From Verrucomicrobiia bacterium (GTDB taxonomy: Bacteria; Verrucomicrobiota; Verrucomicrobiia; Limisphaerales; JAEYXS01): DNA of 64,000 nucleotides. The notes under the pieces were generated by a model. The model did not search any database. It had not been told where the DNA came from and saw nothing but the letters and a program-made list of their open reading frames with translations. The stretch spans positions 1-64,000 of the forward strand of contig DASWYF010000048.1 of assembly GCA_036405135.1 (NCBI GenBank). Direction: 5' to 3'. Every line of letters starts with the position of its first letter. The stretch's first letter is position 1. Positions 18,689 to 28,269 of this stretch are shown here, in pieces. The position numbers were made by a program, and so were the translations under genes.

Positions 18689-20254
18689 TCAGTCAATCAT
18701 TTCACCGAGTTCTTGAACCTCATTTTCTGAAAGTGCCCGATTGTAAATGCGCAGGTCATCCACCTTACCCTGGAACCCATTTGCACCTTCTACGTTCCCC
18801 AGCCGCAAAGGCGAATTGATGTAAGAAAGAACCGAAGGCCCATTTGTTTGAGCTGATTTCAGCCCGTTGATATAGGTGACATAGGTAGAACCTTGCTTGG
18901 TCAAAACAAAGTGATACCAGGAATTGGTTGAATATGCCCACGAAGTTCGCGCGGCCAAAGTCTCGACAGTAGGATTGTTGTTCACCAAAAAGGACAACTC
19001 ACCTGGATTAGAACGGTACAGCCAGATCCACTTCAATTGATTACCTCCGCCATTGCTTCGTCCAAAGAAATGTTTTTCGCCCGCAGTCCCTTGAAACTGA
19101 AGCCACATGCTGATGGTGAATTCCAAGTTGATTTCGTCGGCAAGGGTGGCTCGGGGCAGTTCCAGGCGGCTGACCACCCCATCGAAGAACGCGGCTCGAT
19201 TGGGTCGTCCAAGCCGGTCCGGAACCAAACTTACCCCGTTGGCAGTGGCATTTTGCCCGTATATGGATTCAAGAGCGGGATCTCCGTTGAAACTATATTG
19301 GGCCACCAGATTTTGCCCCAGTTTCACCGGATTATAATTATGCAAGGCCTTCACTTCCGTGGCCGAAAGTGCGCGATTGTATATGCGGATATCATCCAGC
19401 GTTCCTTGAAACCAATTGGCGTTTTCTACCTGACCAATTGTAAACGATGAAAACGACGTGCTGCTTGGGACAGCATATCGTACATCGCTGACCAACCGGC
19501 CATTGATGTAAGTTTTGTAATCTTCGCCGGTTCTGGTGTGGGCGACATGCATCCAGACATTCGAGGCAAACATCCACGCACCTGCAGCATTGGCAGCGGC
19601 GCTGCCGCTGGAAGAATTCAGATTCAGAAGAAAACCCGCGCTCATGTCATGACGGATGATCCACTTGCCCATGTTCCCCGGGCCATCGCTTTTTCCGAAG
19701 AGATGAACCGAGGGTTGCTGGACCTCAAAATTCACCCAATAAGCCACAGTGAAATCACCCGCAGCCAGCATTTGCTGCTGTGAGTGTGGAATTAAAATAT
19801 ACTGGTCTATGCCGTTGAAATGGTAAGCCCCATACAAATTTCCAAACCGGTCTTTGGTTGGGATGGCTCCCAAAACGATGCCGTCATTCTCATATTCAGT
19901 GGCGTCGTTGGCATTACCATCCAAACGGTAATGTGCCACCATCCCGGCATCGATGTCATGTTCGACCGCACGGAAAAATCCGCTGTTCACCCCTTCGATT
20001 CTCTGGAAAAAAGACTGTACCGTCCCGTCACCGCTGATCACGCCAGTGATATCATACCAGGTGGGGTTCTCTAGCGTAGTCGTAGATTGAATCACATAAT
20101 GACGGTTTGGATTTGTTTCCAAACGAACAGCGACCGCAGGAGAAACTGCCACTTCCGGCCCCGTGGCAGCAGGAGCAGAACGGGGGACACCGGGAAATAT
20201 GGCCGCCAACAAAACAAGGAATACCAAACGTTTCGAAAATTTTGGAGAAAACAT
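18689..20254 (-). CDS. Secreted protein with two LamG/concanavalin-like domains
   Basis: A 521-residue secreted protein with a Sec signal (FLVLLAAIFPGVPRSAPA). A beta-rich segment with YVIQSTTTLENPTWYDI follows, a type common in Verrucomicrobia. Two LamG-type lectin-fold domains come next, beginning near VAHYRLDGNANDAT and VAQYSFNGDPALES. Each ends with the same DD-I/L-RIYNRALS signature. It probably binds carbohydrate or cell-surface material. The ATG at 20254 has an AGGAG ribosome site 8 bases upstream, which fixes the start. It lies 56 bases after glpD in the same direction. Confidence 0.85.
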   Translation of the reverse strand: MFSPKFSKRLVFLVLLAAIFPGVPRSAPAATGPEVAVSPAVAVRLETNPNRHYVIQSTTTLENPTWYDITGVISGDGTVQSFFQRIEGVNSGFFRAVEHDIDAGMVAHYRLDGNANDATEYENDGIVLGAIPTKDRFGNLYGAYHFNGIDQYILIPHSQQQMLAAGDFTVAYWVNFEVQQPSVHLFGKSDGPGNMGKWIIRHDMSAGFLLNLNSSSGSAAANAAGAWMFASNVWMHVAHTRTGEDYKTYINGRLVSDVRYAVPSSTSFSSFTIGQVENANWFQGTLDDIRIYNRALSATEVKALHNYNPVKLGQNLVAQYSFNGDPALESIYGQNATANGVSLVPDRLGRPNRAAFFDGVVSRLELPRATLADEINLEFTISMWLQFQGTAGEKHFFGRSNGGGNQLKWIWLYRSNPGELSFLVNNNPTVETLAARTSWAYSTNSWYHFVLTKQGSTYVTYINGLKSAQTNGPSVLSYINSPLRLGNVEGANGFQGKVDDLRIYNRALSENEVQELGEMID

Positions 20255-20310
20255 GCTATTGCTCCTGTAAAATCCAGCAACAGCCTGCCTGCCAAGCCTC
20301 ATGTTGCCAA

Positions 20311-21894
20311 TCAAATATCTCCATCGCTTGCAAACTGGCCCGCTAGGTAGAGTTTTGCCACTGACTCGAACTCTTTGATTTGCTCGGCAGCCCACGCATC
20401 ATCTTTGCCCAATTCCTTTTGCATAAGGGTTGCAACGCGTGGCGCACATTCCATCGCAGCAGCGGCATCTAATAGCAACCCACGCAAACGGCGACTCAGG
20501 ACATCTTCCACGGTGCGGGCCATTTCTTCACGGGCAGCCCAGAGGACTTCGCCCACGCGATAGGGCAGGCGCGGGTGGAGCCGCTCCAGGCCATCAGGCA
20601 GTTCGCGAGCAACTTTATCCACGGAGAGATCGAAGCTGCCATAGACAGAGGACCACTCGTTGTGATTCTTAGCCGGAGCGCTGCCGTGCAGGCGCAATTC
20701 GCGCGTGCGACATGGCTTCGGATCCAAGTGCGCGACTTCGATGGCGCGATTCACCGTATCCTCCGCCATCTTGCGATACGTGGTCCATTTGCCACCGGTG
20801 ATCGTGATGAGGCCAGAGTCAGAGACCAAGATGGTGTGATCGCGAGCGAGCTTCGAGGTGATGGAGCTATCACCCGCTTTCACCAACGGACGCAAGCCCG
20901 TGAAGACGCTGCGGACATCGGCACGCGTGGGTTTACGGGTGAGATAGCGCGCACCGTAATCGAGCAGGTAAGCGATCTCTTCCTCCAATGGACGCGGTTC
21001 CAGTTCTGCCTGTGGACGTGGTGTATCGGTGGTGCCGAGCAAGAGGCTACCGTGCCAAGGGATAGCGAAGAGCACACGACCATCATCTGTCTTCGGCACC
21101 ATGAGCGCTGTGTCAGCGGAGAGAAAGGAGGCATCGAGCACCAAATGAATGCCTTGGCTCACGGCGAGCATGGGCTTCACAGCGGTATCATCCATGCGGC
21201 GGATATCATCGGTGAAAATGCCGGTGGCGTTGATGACGATCTTCGCGCGCAGTTCATAGACGCATCCAGCCTCGACGTCTTCCGCGATGACACCAGCCAC
21301 GCGGTTTTTCTCTTTGATGAGCTTCACCACGCGCATGTAGTTCAACGCGACACCGCCGCAGTCGGGAATCGTTTGCGCGATCGCCAGAGCAAGTCGTGCA
21401 TCATCGAACTGGCCGTCGAAATATTGGACGCCGCCTTGGAGTCCTTGCGGATTGATTCCCGGCAATTTCTCGCAGACCTTATCATTACCGAGCCATTGCG
21501 TGGCACCGATGCCCAAGCTACCGGCGAGCTTGTCGTAAACCGTAAGCCCGATGCCGTAGTAAGGTTTCTCCCACCATTGATACGCGGGCACGATGAACGG
21601 CAGCGGATGCACGAGATGCGGTGCATTGCGCAGCAGCAAGCCGCGCTCATGCAGGGACTCGCGCACCAGTGAGACATTACCCTGCTTCAGATAACGAAAC
21701 CCGCCGTGGATGAGTTTCGTGCTGCGGCTGGAAGTGGCCTTAGCGAAATCGCTCTGCTCAAGAAGAACTGTGCGATAGCCACGTGATGCGGCATCGAGTG
21801 CCGTGCCCAAGCCCGTCGCGCCACCGCCGATGACGATGATGTCCCAAGCATTGGGCTCTGCGGCAAGGCGGGCAAGTTGAGTGGCGCGATTCAC
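20311..21894 (-). CDS. glpD: Glycerol-3-phosphate dehydrogenase (FAD, GlpD type)
   Basis: A 527-residue flavoprotein that oxidises sn-glycerol 3-phosphate to dihydroxyacetone phosphate at the membrane and passes electrons to quinone. The FAD-binding motif IIVIGGGATGLGTALDAASRG starts near residue 19. SSRSTKLIHGGFRYL and ITGGKWTTYRKMAED are both diagnostic of GlpD. The C-terminal helical domain is present. It is downstream of glpK by 140 bases in the same direction, which forms the standard glycerol route. Confidence 0.95.
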   Translation of the reverse strand: MNRATQLARLAAEPNAWDIIVIGGGATGLGTALDAASRGYRTVLLEQSDFAKATSSRSTKLIHGGFRYLKQGNVSLVRESLHERGLLLRNAPHLVHPLPFIVPAYQWWEKPYYGIGLTVYDKLAGSLGIGATQWLGNDKVCEKLPGINPQGLQGGVQYFDGQFDDARLALAIAQTIPDCGGVALNYMRVVKLIKEKNRVAGVIAEDVEAGCVYELRAKIVINATGIFTDDIRRMDDTAVKPMLAVSQGIHLVLDASFLSADTALMVPKTDDGRVLFAIPWHGSLLLGTTDTPRPQAELEPRPLEEEIAYLLDYGARYLTRKPTRADVRSVFTGLRPLVKAGDSSITSKLARDHTILVSDSGLITITGGKWTTYRKMAEDTVNRAIEVAHLDPKPCRTRELRLHGSAPAKNHNEWSSVYGSFDLSVDKVARELPDGLERLHPRLPYRVGEVLWAAREEMARTVEDVLSRRLRGLLLDAAAAMECAPRVATLMQKELGKDDAWAAEQIKEFESVAKLYLAGQFASDGDI

Positions 21895-22034
21895 TGGGAA
21901 ATTTTAGCCACGGATCAACACAGACGAAACACAGATAGGGTTAAGACGCGCTGGCCTAGTCTGTGAGGTTTGAATGCTCATGCAGCATCAAGTGTATCAC
22001 ACACGCTCGTAAATCGTATTTCCGAAATCGTAAA

Positions 22035-23519
22035 TCAGGATTCTTCCCATTTCTCGGCGCGGGACAGGGCTTTGTTCCAGCCGGTGAGAAGTTTCTTATG
22101 TTGCGCGGGTTTCATGGTGGATTTGAAACGGCGATCGGCCTGCCATTGGGAGGCGATGGCATCGACGCTCTTCCAGTATCCCACAGCTAGACCTGCAAGA
22201 TACGCGGCACCGAGCGCAGTGGTCTCCGTCACCTTCGGGCGTGTCACAGGGACTTTCAGGATGTCTGACTGAAATTGCATGAGCAGGTTATTCGCACATG
22301 CGCCGCCGTCCACGCGCAGTTCCTTCAGCTTCACTTTCGCATCGGCTTCCATCGCGTGGAGCACGTCTTGCACTTGATAGGCGATACCTTCGAGTGCTGC
22401 CCGGGCAATCTGTGGGCGACCCGACCCACGGGTAAGTCCCACAAGTGTGCCACGCGCATATTGATCCCAATGCGGTGCGCCGAGTCCGGCAAAGGCAGGC
22501 ACGAGATAGACACCGCCGTTATCTTCCGCTTGTGCGGCGAGAGCTTCCACCTCACTGGAGGAGCGGATGATGCCGAGGCCATCGCGCAACCATTGCACCA
22601 CGGCACCGGCGATGAAGATGCTGCCTTCTAGCGCGTATTCGGTCTTGTTGCCGATCTTCCACGCGACAGTGGTGAGCAGATTATTCTTCGAAGAGATTGG
22701 TTTCGTGCCCGTGTTCATCAGCATGAAGCAACCGGTGCCATACGTGTTCTTCACCATGCCGGGCTTCGTGCAGACTTGGCCGAAGAGCGCGGCTTGTTGA
22801 TCGCCCGCGATACCTGCGATGGGAATGGGCGTGCCGAAAATATTCGTCTCTCCATACACCTCACTGCTGCTGCGCACTTCGGGAAGCATCGCGCGAGGGA
22901 TGCCGAATAACTTCAGGAGCTCTTCATCCCAATCCCCTTTGTGGATGTTATAGAGCATGGTGCGTGAAGCATTGCTCACATCGGTGACATGGGCGCGTGT
23001 GCTGGTGAGATTCCATGTGAGCCACGTATCGATGGTGCCAAAGGCGAGTTCGCCTCGCTTGGCTTTCTCCAGTGCACCGGGGACATTCTTCAAGAGCCAT
23101 TGCAATTTCGTGCCGGAGAAATAGGCGTCCACCACGAGGCCGGTCTTCTTCTTGATCATCGGCGCGAGTTTGCGCTTCTTTAACTGGTCACAAACTTTCG
23201 AGGTGCGGCGATCCTGCCACACGATCGCGTTATGGATCGGTTGGCCGGAGGCCTTGTCCCACACCACGGTGGTCTCGCGCTGATTCGTGATGCCGATGGC
23301 GACGACATCGCGCGCGGTGAGGCCAGCCTTTAATATCGCTTCCGCAGCCACGTTTGATTGCGTGGCCCAGATCTCGCGCGGGTCATGCTCCACCCAGCCC
23401 GGCTTAGGGAAGATCTGGCGGAACTCTTGTTGCGCCACGGAGACGATAGCGCCGCGATTATCAAAAACGATGGCGCGCGAACTGGTGGTGCCCTGATCCA
23501 ATGCGAGAACGTATTTCAT
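22035..23519 (-). CDS. glpK: Glycerol kinase
   Basis: A 494-residue FGGY-family kinase that phosphorylates glycerol with ATP to sn-glycerol 3-phosphate, the substrate of GlpD. Diagnostic segments are [15 protein letters not shown] at the N-terminus, [26 protein letters not shown], and [20 protein letters not shown] start at the ATG at 23519, 69 bases inside the longest frame, because [16 protein letters not shown] is the family N-terminus. No glycerol facilitator gene is nearby. Confidence 0.96.
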   Translation of the reverse strand: MKYVLALDQGTTSSRAIVFDNRGAIVSVAQQEFRQIFPKPGWVEHDPREIWATQSNVAAEAILKAGLTARDVVAIGITNQRETTVVWDKASGQPIHNAIVWQDRRTSKVCDQLKKRKLAPMIKKKTGLVVDAYFSGTKLQWLLKNVPGALEKAKRGELAFGTIDTWLTWNLTSTRAHVTDVSNASRTMLYNIHKGDWDEELLKLFGIPRAMLPEVRSSSEVYGETNIFGTPIPIAGIAGDQQAALFGQVCTKPGMVKNTYGTGCFMLMNTGTKPISSKNNLLTTVAWKIGNKTEYALEGSIFIAGAVVQWLRDGLGIIRSSSEVEALAAQAEDNGGVYLVPAFAGLGAPHWDQYARGTLVGLTRGSGRPQIARAALEGIAYQVQDVLHAMEADAKVKLKELRVDGGACANNLLMQFQSDILKVPVTRPKVTETTALGAAYLAGLAVGYWKSVDAIASQWQADRRFKSTMKPAQHKKLLTGWNKALSRAEKWEES

Positions 23520-23671
23520 GCGATGAAGCGGAGATAGTGGTTCGCGCTCTATTTCGCACGAAAGCGGAGGATGTGCAAAGATAAACAAGAACTAGTTGTT
23601 CGCTGTGACCGGTTGGAATGCCAAATACTTCAAGACACCTGAACGGTTACTGTTGCCATGCGAACGCTCCT

Positions 23672-24352
23672 TTACTGCCGGCAAGATGCCGGCAGCACAT
23701 TGGCTGTTGGTCCGCGTGCCGTGATCTTGCCGTCTTCCAACTGGATGACTTCATCACAGAGTTCGCGGACTTCTGCGGCATCGTGCGAGACGTAGAGCAT
23801 GAGGACGTGAAACTCGTCACGGATGCGTTTAAGGAAGGGCAACACGCGGGCTTTCAAGCGGGCATCCAGGCTGGAGAGCGGTTCATCGAGGAGCAGAAGC
23901 TTGGGGGCCGTGGCAAGCGCACGAGCGAGGGCGACGCGTTGTTTTTCGCCACCGGAAAGTTGATTTACACCCCGTGTGAGCAAAGGGGCGATCTCTAAGA
24001 CTTCGATTATGTGATCCAGTTTGAAGAGGCCATCCACATTCGCACGCAAACCGTAGCGCACGTTTTCATTTACGGTGAGATGGGGGAAGAGTGCGAGATC
24101 TTGCGGGACGTAGCCGATGGCGCGTTGCTCAGGTGGGATGTGCAGGCGCGCTTGCGTATCGGTCAAGGTGCGCTCGCCGAGAATGATCTGAGCGGAAGCG
24201 GGGCGGCGCAGTCCAGCGATGACATCGAGCAGTGAGGTCTTGCCCGCACCCGAGGGGCCGAAGAGCGCGGTGATTGGCGCGGTGAGTTCAGCATCCACCT
24301 CGAGCGTGAGGCGGTCCAAAGGCAGGAGGACTTGGCGCAGAGAGAGCTTCAT
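23672..24352 (-). CDS. modC: Molybdate ABC transporter ATP-binding protein, short form without TOBE domain
   Basis: A 226-residue ABC ATPase. Walker A is GPSGAGKT (residues 32-39), the signature is LSGGEKQRVALARA, and Walker B runs into LLLLDEPLSSLDARLK. It would power ModB. Typical ModC is about 350 residues with a C-terminal TOBE/molbindin domain. This one ends right after the nucleotide-binding domain, and its last eight residues are encoded by a repeat hairpin. Its ATG overlaps the modB stop as ATGA, so translation is coupled. Family placement relies mainly on the modA-modB context. Confidence 0.85.
   Translation of the reverse strand: MKLSLRQVLLPLDRLTLEVDAELTAPITALFGPSGAGKTSLLDVIAGLRRPASAQIILGERTLTDTQARLHIPPEQRAIGYVPQDLALFPHLTVNENVRYGLRANVDGLFKLDHIIEVLEIAPLLTRGVNQLSGGEKQRVALARALATAPKLLLLDEPLSSLDARLKARVLPFLKRIRDEFHVLMLYVSHDAAEVRELCDEVIQLEDGKITARGPTANVLPASCRQ
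23674..23703. repeat. CTGCCGGC hairpin repeat at the end of modC
   Basis: A stem of CTGCCGGCA and TGCCGGCAG with a 3-base loop is followed by CACATTG. The same unit with a different loop lies at 13119-13147 inside the helicase gene, in the same orientation. Here it encodes the last codons of modC and directly precedes its stop. Confidence 0.6.
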
Positions 24353-25038
24353 GAGCGTTTCTCCTTTTCCCGGCGCAGGAGCCATTCACTCGTCCATACT
24401 GCGGCGAAGGCCATCGTCACGGAGAAGCCGAGCATGGTCCACGCGGCGCGATCATCGCCAAGTTGAACGGATTGATAGATGGAGAGCGAAATCGTTGTCG
24501 TCTCACCAGCGATATTACCGGCGACCATAATGGTCGCGCCGAATTCGCCGAGCGCACGGGCGAAACCGAGCAGCACACCGGCAAGGATTCCTCGCATTGC
24601 GAGTGGCGCGGTGATGGTGAAGAAAACACGCCAGCCGTTCGCGCCGAGTGTGCGGGCGATCTGTTCCAATCGTGGGTTCACACCTTCCATCGCGGCACGT
24701 GCGGAACGTACGAAGAGCGGGAAGGACATGACCATGAGGGAGAGCAGCACGGCTTTCCACGTGAAGATGATCTCCAGATGCAGATTGTTCTCGAGGAAAG
24801 AACCGAGCGGGCCGCGTCTGCCGAAAAGTTTTAACAGGATGAGACCTGTGGCCACGGGTGGAATCACCAGCGGCAACGAGATCAGTGTTTCAACAATGCT
24901 CTTCCCCGGCCAATCACGTCGTGCGAGCAGCCATGCGATGGCCAGACCGGGCGGAATGATGAGCAGCGTGGCGAGGGCGGAAGCCCACGCGGTGAACCAG
25001 ATGATCTGCCATGCTTCGCCCGTCATGCTCACGAACAC
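24349..25038 (-). CDS. modB: Molybdate ABC transporter permease
   Basis: A 229-residue inner-membrane permease with five or six transmembrane helices. The conserved EAA loop reads ARTLGANGWRVFFTITAPL, and FARALGEFGATIMVAGN is nearly identical across ModB proteins. A GTG at 25038 with an AGGA ribosome site 4 bases upstream is taken as the start; an ATG 12 bases further in is also possible. It overlaps modC by 4 bases and follows modA by 172 bases, which hold a dispersed repeat. Confidence 0.93.
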   Translation of the reverse strand: MFVSMTGEAWQIIWFTAWASALATLLIIPPGLAIAWLLARRDWPGKSIVETLISLPLVIPPVATGLILLKLFGRRGPLGSFLENNLHLEIIFTWKAVLLSLMVMSFPLFVRSARAAMEGVNPRLEQIARTLGANGWRVFFTITAPLAMRGILAGVLLGFARALGEFGATIMVAGNIAGETTTISLSIYQSVQLGDDRAAWTMLGFSVTMAFAAVWTSEWLLRREKEKRS

Positions 25039-25117
25039 GGTTTCCTGAGATGGGGTTCAGGTCAAGCAGATGGAGGGGATTTGTGTGCGAGAACGATTAA
25101 AGTGATTGCACTCTTGG

Positions 25118-25168
25118 CTCGCTCACCCCTCACCCCCGCCCTCTCCCCGTTGAGGGGCGAGGGAGAAC
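25118..25168. repeat. Dispersed CTCACCCC/CCCTCTCC repeat between modA and modB
   Basis: A C-rich segment starting GCTCACCCCTCACCCCCGCC and ending in a short CTCTCCCC/GGGGCGAG hairpin. A related copy in the opposite orientation lies at 49282-49328. It separates modA from modB without a gene. Confidence 0.55.
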
Positions 25169-25210
25169 ATTTGTCTCCGCTAACAGTATCAACGTGATTT
25201 GGCGTGCGAA

Positions 25211-25999
25211 TCATGGTTGCACGATGAAGCCGTATTTCAGGAAGATTTTCTGGGCGGCTTCGTTTTCCAGATATTTCTGAAAAGTCTTGGCGAGATCGGG
25301 TTGCTTGGCTTCTATCAGCACGGCCATGGGGTAGCTGATCGCAGGTCCTTCGTCGCGAGGGATTTCATAGGCGACTCTGATTTTCTTCGAGATGGCGGCG
25401 TCCGTTTTATAAACGATGCCAGCCCGTACATTCCCGGATTCCACGGCAGCTAAAGCGGCTCGAACATTTTCTGTAGGGACTACTTTTGGTTCAATAGCCG
25501 CCCAGAGGTTTAATTTGGTAAGGTATTCCTTGGCATATATCCCAGCGGGCACAGTTTTAGGATCAGCAAGCGCAATGCGTGTCACTTTGGCTTCTGCAAG
25601 ATCGGCGGCTTTCGAGATATACGTAAAGCTGTCATCTGGCACTACGATGACGAGCGCGTTCGAGAGCTTGCTCTTGCGCGTCTCTTTCATGATGAGCGCT
25701 TTTTTATCGAGTGCGTCCATCTTCGCTTCATCGGCCGAGAAGAAGAAATCTGCGGGAGCGCCTTCTTCGATCTGGCGGGCGAGGGTGCTGGACGCACCGA
25801 AGTTGAAGACCACTTTGTCCGCGCCTTTCTGCTGCGCTTCAAAACCCGTCGCAATTTCTTTCAAGGCATCGGTCAGGCTCGCAGCGGCGAAAACGCGTAA
25901 GGTTTCTGCCTGAACTGCTGTGCTGGCAGCCAGCGTGAGCAAAGCCAGAAGCATTGAAACCCTTCGCTTCAGGCGATGAGAAATAATCGGAGGCGTCAT
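25211..25999 (-). CDS. modA: Molybdate ABC transporter substrate-binding protein
   Basis: A 262-residue periplasmic binding protein with a signal peptide (LKRRVSMLLALLTLAASTAVQA). ModA landmarks are LRVFAAASLTDALKEIA, FNFGASSTLARQIEEGAPADFFFSA in sections, and NVRAALAAVESGNVRAGIVY. It captures molybdate or tungstate for ModBC. I chose the ATG at 25999. Longer starts would run back through the ModE operator at 26022-26045, while a later ATG would lose the basic region of the signal. Confidence 0.94.
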   Translation of the reverse strand: MTPPIISHRLKRRVSMLLALLTLAASTAVQAETLRVFAAASLTDALKEIATGFEAQQKGADKVVFNFGASSTLARQIEEGAPADFFFSADEAKMDALDKKALIMKETRKSKLSNALVIVVPDDSFTYISKAADLAEAKVTRIALADPKTVPAGIYAKEYLTKLNLWAAIEPKVVPTENVRAALAAVESGNVRAGIVYKTDAAISKKIRVAYEIPRDEGPAISYPMAVLIEAKQPDLAKTFQKYLENEAAQKIFLKYGFIVQP

Positions 26000-26021
26000 C
26001 TTATGGAGATTAGGCTGCATA

Positions 26022-26045
26022 CGATATATTCTGTCAAATATATCG
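26022..26045. promoter_or_regulatory. ModE operator upstream of modA
   Basis: Nine-base perfect inverted arms, CGATATATT and AATATATCG, are separated by six bases. Length, spacing and the TATAT core match the ModE box known from E. coli modA, where ModE with molybdate represses transcription. It lies 22 bases before the chosen modA start and just after the end of the modE-like gene, so modA-modB-modC are expected to be repressed when molybdate is plentiful. Confidence 0.8.
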
Positions 26046-26082
26046 AGACAATAACTCTTGGGCCGTGAGATTCCCGGGAAGT

Positions 26083-26433
26083 TCAACGCAGAAACTGGAG
26101 CAGCGCGGCAGATTCTTTAGTGGTGGCTTTCGCAGACTTCGCTTCGAGGTTACGAAAGCACTTGAGCACTTTTAGGCCAAACTCTGTGACAGCAGCGCCA
26201 CCATGCTTCTCTCCACCGCGATTTTTCTCTACCACCGGTTCGCGGAAACATTCGTTCATCACTTTGATCAAAGACCATGCACGCATGTAGGAGAGATCCA
26301 ATTCACGCGCTGCTTCCGCGATGGAGCCGGTTTCGATGATGGCTTCGAGCAAGTCAGCTTTGCCGGGGCCGAACGCGATCTGCTCATCGCGCATGAGGCG
26401 GTAGCGGGGCTTCAGACTTTTGCGCGTGGCCAT
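26083..26433 (-). CDS. ModE-type winged-helix repressor without molbindin domain
   Basis: A 116-residue protein corresponding to the N-terminal DNA-binding domain of ModE: KADLLEAIIETGSIAEAARE, LSYMRAWSLIKVMNECF, and the wing EKNRGGEKHGGAAVTEFG. The paired molybdate-binding Mop domains of full ModE (about 260 residues) are missing, so sensing must occur otherwise or through another protein. It lies between comM (9 bases upstream) and the operator and modA (84 bases downstream), all in one direction. Confidence 0.88.
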   Translation of the reverse strand: MATRKSLKPRYRLMRDEQIAFGPGKADLLEAIIETGSIAEAARELDLSYMRAWSLIKVMNECFREPVVEKNRGGEKHGGAAVTEFGLKVLKCFRNLEAKSAKATTKESAALLQFLR

Positions 26434-26442
26434 AATGTTGTG

Positions 26443-27969
26443 TTAAGTCCACAACTGCCGATCGAGTGAACGGAACTGGATGGCCTCACCGAGGTGATCG
26501 CTCTGGATATTCTCCGTGCCCGCGAGATCGGCGATGGTGCGCGCGACTTTCAGGATGCGATCGTAAGCGCGGGCGCTGAGATTCATATCACTCATCGCGA
26601 GTTGGAGCATGTCACGCGCCTGGTCATCGAGCGCGCAATACGCTTTCAATTCCTTGCTGCCCATGCGCGCATTGCACGTGAGCTTGGGTTTGCTCGCGAA
26701 ACGTTTTAGCTGCACCTGCCGCGCGGCCATCACACGTTCACGGATCACAGCCGAGCTTTCGCCGGGCTTGCCATTCGTCATCTCCTGAAATTTCACCTGC
26801 GGCACTTCTACATGGATATCGATGCGATCGAGCAACGGGCCAGAGATGCGGTTCAGATAATTTTGGATATCGCGTGGCGAGCTTCTCGATTCAGCAGGCA
26901 TTTTTCCATCCGGAGTCGGATTCATCGCCGCAATGAGCATGAATTGAGATGGAAAGGTCATCGTGCCGGCGGCCCGTGAGATGGTGACTTTGCCTTCTTC
27001 GAGCGGTTGGCGCATCGTCTCGAGCGCGCTGCGTTTAAATTCCGGCAATTCATCCAGGAACAACACGCCGTGATGCGCGATGGAGATCTCGCCCGGCGTG
27101 GGGTTCATGCTACCTCCGAGCAAGCCCGCATCACTCGCGGTATGATGCGGTGAGCGAAAGGGACGTCGCGTGACGAGCGCCTGACCGGCATTCAACAGGC
27201 CGACGATGCTGTGGATCTTCGTCGTCTCCAGCGCTTCATCGAGCGTGAGCGGCGGAAGAATCGTGGGCAGACGTTTCGCAAGCATGGACTTGCCAGTACC
27301 AGGTGGGCCGATGAGCAGAAGATTATGGCCACCAGCGGCTGCGATCTCGAGGGCGCGCTTCACGGTCTCCTGCCCTTTTACCTCGCTGAAATCGACATCG
27401 TCATCGTGCGGCTGATCGAAGATGCCGTTCACATCCACGCGCAAGGGGGCGATCTTCACTTCGCCTTCGAGGAAACCGACGGCTTCGCGGAGATTGCGAA
27501 CGGGGATGACGTTCAAGCCCTTCACCACGGCAGCTTCGGGCGCGTTATCCACGGGGACAAGGATACCGGCCTTACCTTCAGCCTTCGCGCGGAGGGCCAT
27601 GGCGAGGACGCCTTTCACGGGACGGACGGCGCCAGTAAGAGCGAGTTCACCGGTGAGGACGAAGTTCTCGAGCTGGTCGCTGGCGAACTGTTCACTTGCG
27701 GCGAGCATGCCGACGGCTATGGGGAGATCGAAGCTGGGGCCTTCCTTCCGCACATCGGCAGGAGCGAGATTGATGGTCGTGCGGCCCATGAGGAACTTGA
27801 AACCGGAATTCGTCATGGCGGTGCCGACGCGGTCAATGGACTCGCGGACAGCGGCATCAGGCAGGCCGACGATGACAATCTTGAGGTCGCCAAATGCGCT
27901 GTTCACTTCGACTTCCACGGGATAGGCGTCGATTCCTTGAACAGAGGCTGAACTGACCTTGGCGAGCAT
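26443..27969 (-). CDS. comM: YifB/ComM-family Mg-chelatase-like AAA ATPase
   Basis: A 508-residue protein. The N-terminal domain (KIVIVGLPDAAVRESIDRV) is a Lon-protease-like fold. The central AAA module has Walker A GPPGTGKSMLAKRLP and Walker B GVLFLDELPEF. A C-terminal Mg-chelatase-related domain includes SARAYDRILKVARTIADL. ComM homologues are hexameric helicases that help branch migration during natural transformation. The name follows that family. It heads the run that continues into the mod genes, but shared function is unlikely. Confidence 0.92.
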   Translation of the reverse strand: MLAKVSSASVQGIDAYPVEVEVNSAFGDLKIVIVGLPDAAVRESIDRVGTAMTNSGFKFLMGRTTINLAPADVRKEGPSFDLPIAVGMLAASEQFASDQLENFVLTGELALTGAVRPVKGVLAMALRAKAEGKAGILVPVDNAPEAAVVKGLNVIPVRNLREAVGFLEGEVKIAPLRVDVNGIFDQPHDDDVDFSEVKGQETVKRALEIAAAGGHNLLLIGPPGTGKSMLAKRLPTILPPLTLDEALETTKIHSIVGLLNAGQALVTRRPFRSPHHTASDAGLLGGSMNPTPGEISIAHHGVLFLDELPEFKRSALETMRQPLEEGKVTISRAAGTMTFPSQFMLIAAMNPTPDGKMPAESRSSPRDIQNYLNRISGPLLDRIDIHVEVPQVKFQEMTNGKPGESSAVIRERVMAARQVQLKRFASKPKLTCNARMGSKELKAYCALDDQARDMLQLAMSDMNLSARAYDRILKVARTIADLAGTENIQSDHLGEAIQFRSLDRQLWT

Positions 27970-28269
27970 GGGAGTGTTATGCTGGAGGGGCGGATTCCGT
28001 GCAAGCGCGGAAGAACCAGTTTCATGTTTTTGCTCTACGTGTTTTAAAAAGATTGAGAAAGAGACTATAACGTTAATCTTCTCTTGGGCGGAAGCGGATG
28101 AAACTGCCGAGTATAGTATGTAAAATACTAATTATTAAATATTTACACAATAAAATGTCGCGTCTGTGAAATATTTTAAAATTCATGCTTTTCACAAGTT
28201 TGACTGGCATTTTTTTGGCTATCTAAACGATTGGCGATGGCAAAAATCATGCGTTTTGCAGGTTAGAGA
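27970..28269 (+). promoter_or_regulatory. AT-rich intergenic region with probable divergent promoters
   Basis: These 300 bases between the divergent comM and DUF1499 genes hold no gene. The middle (about 28100-28200) is strongly AT-rich. A TTGACT followed 16 bases later by TCTAAA near 28200-28230 could be the promoter of the DUF1499 gene, but the -10 is poor. Confidence 0.3.

Noticed and set aside
23674-23703. Hairpin at the modC stop as a terminator
   Set aside because: It overlaps the coding end, lacks a T-tract and recurs inside the helicase gene, so it is a repeat.
25999-26086. Longer modA start
   Set aside because: It would run through the ModE operator and place 29 residues before an otherwise normal signal peptide.
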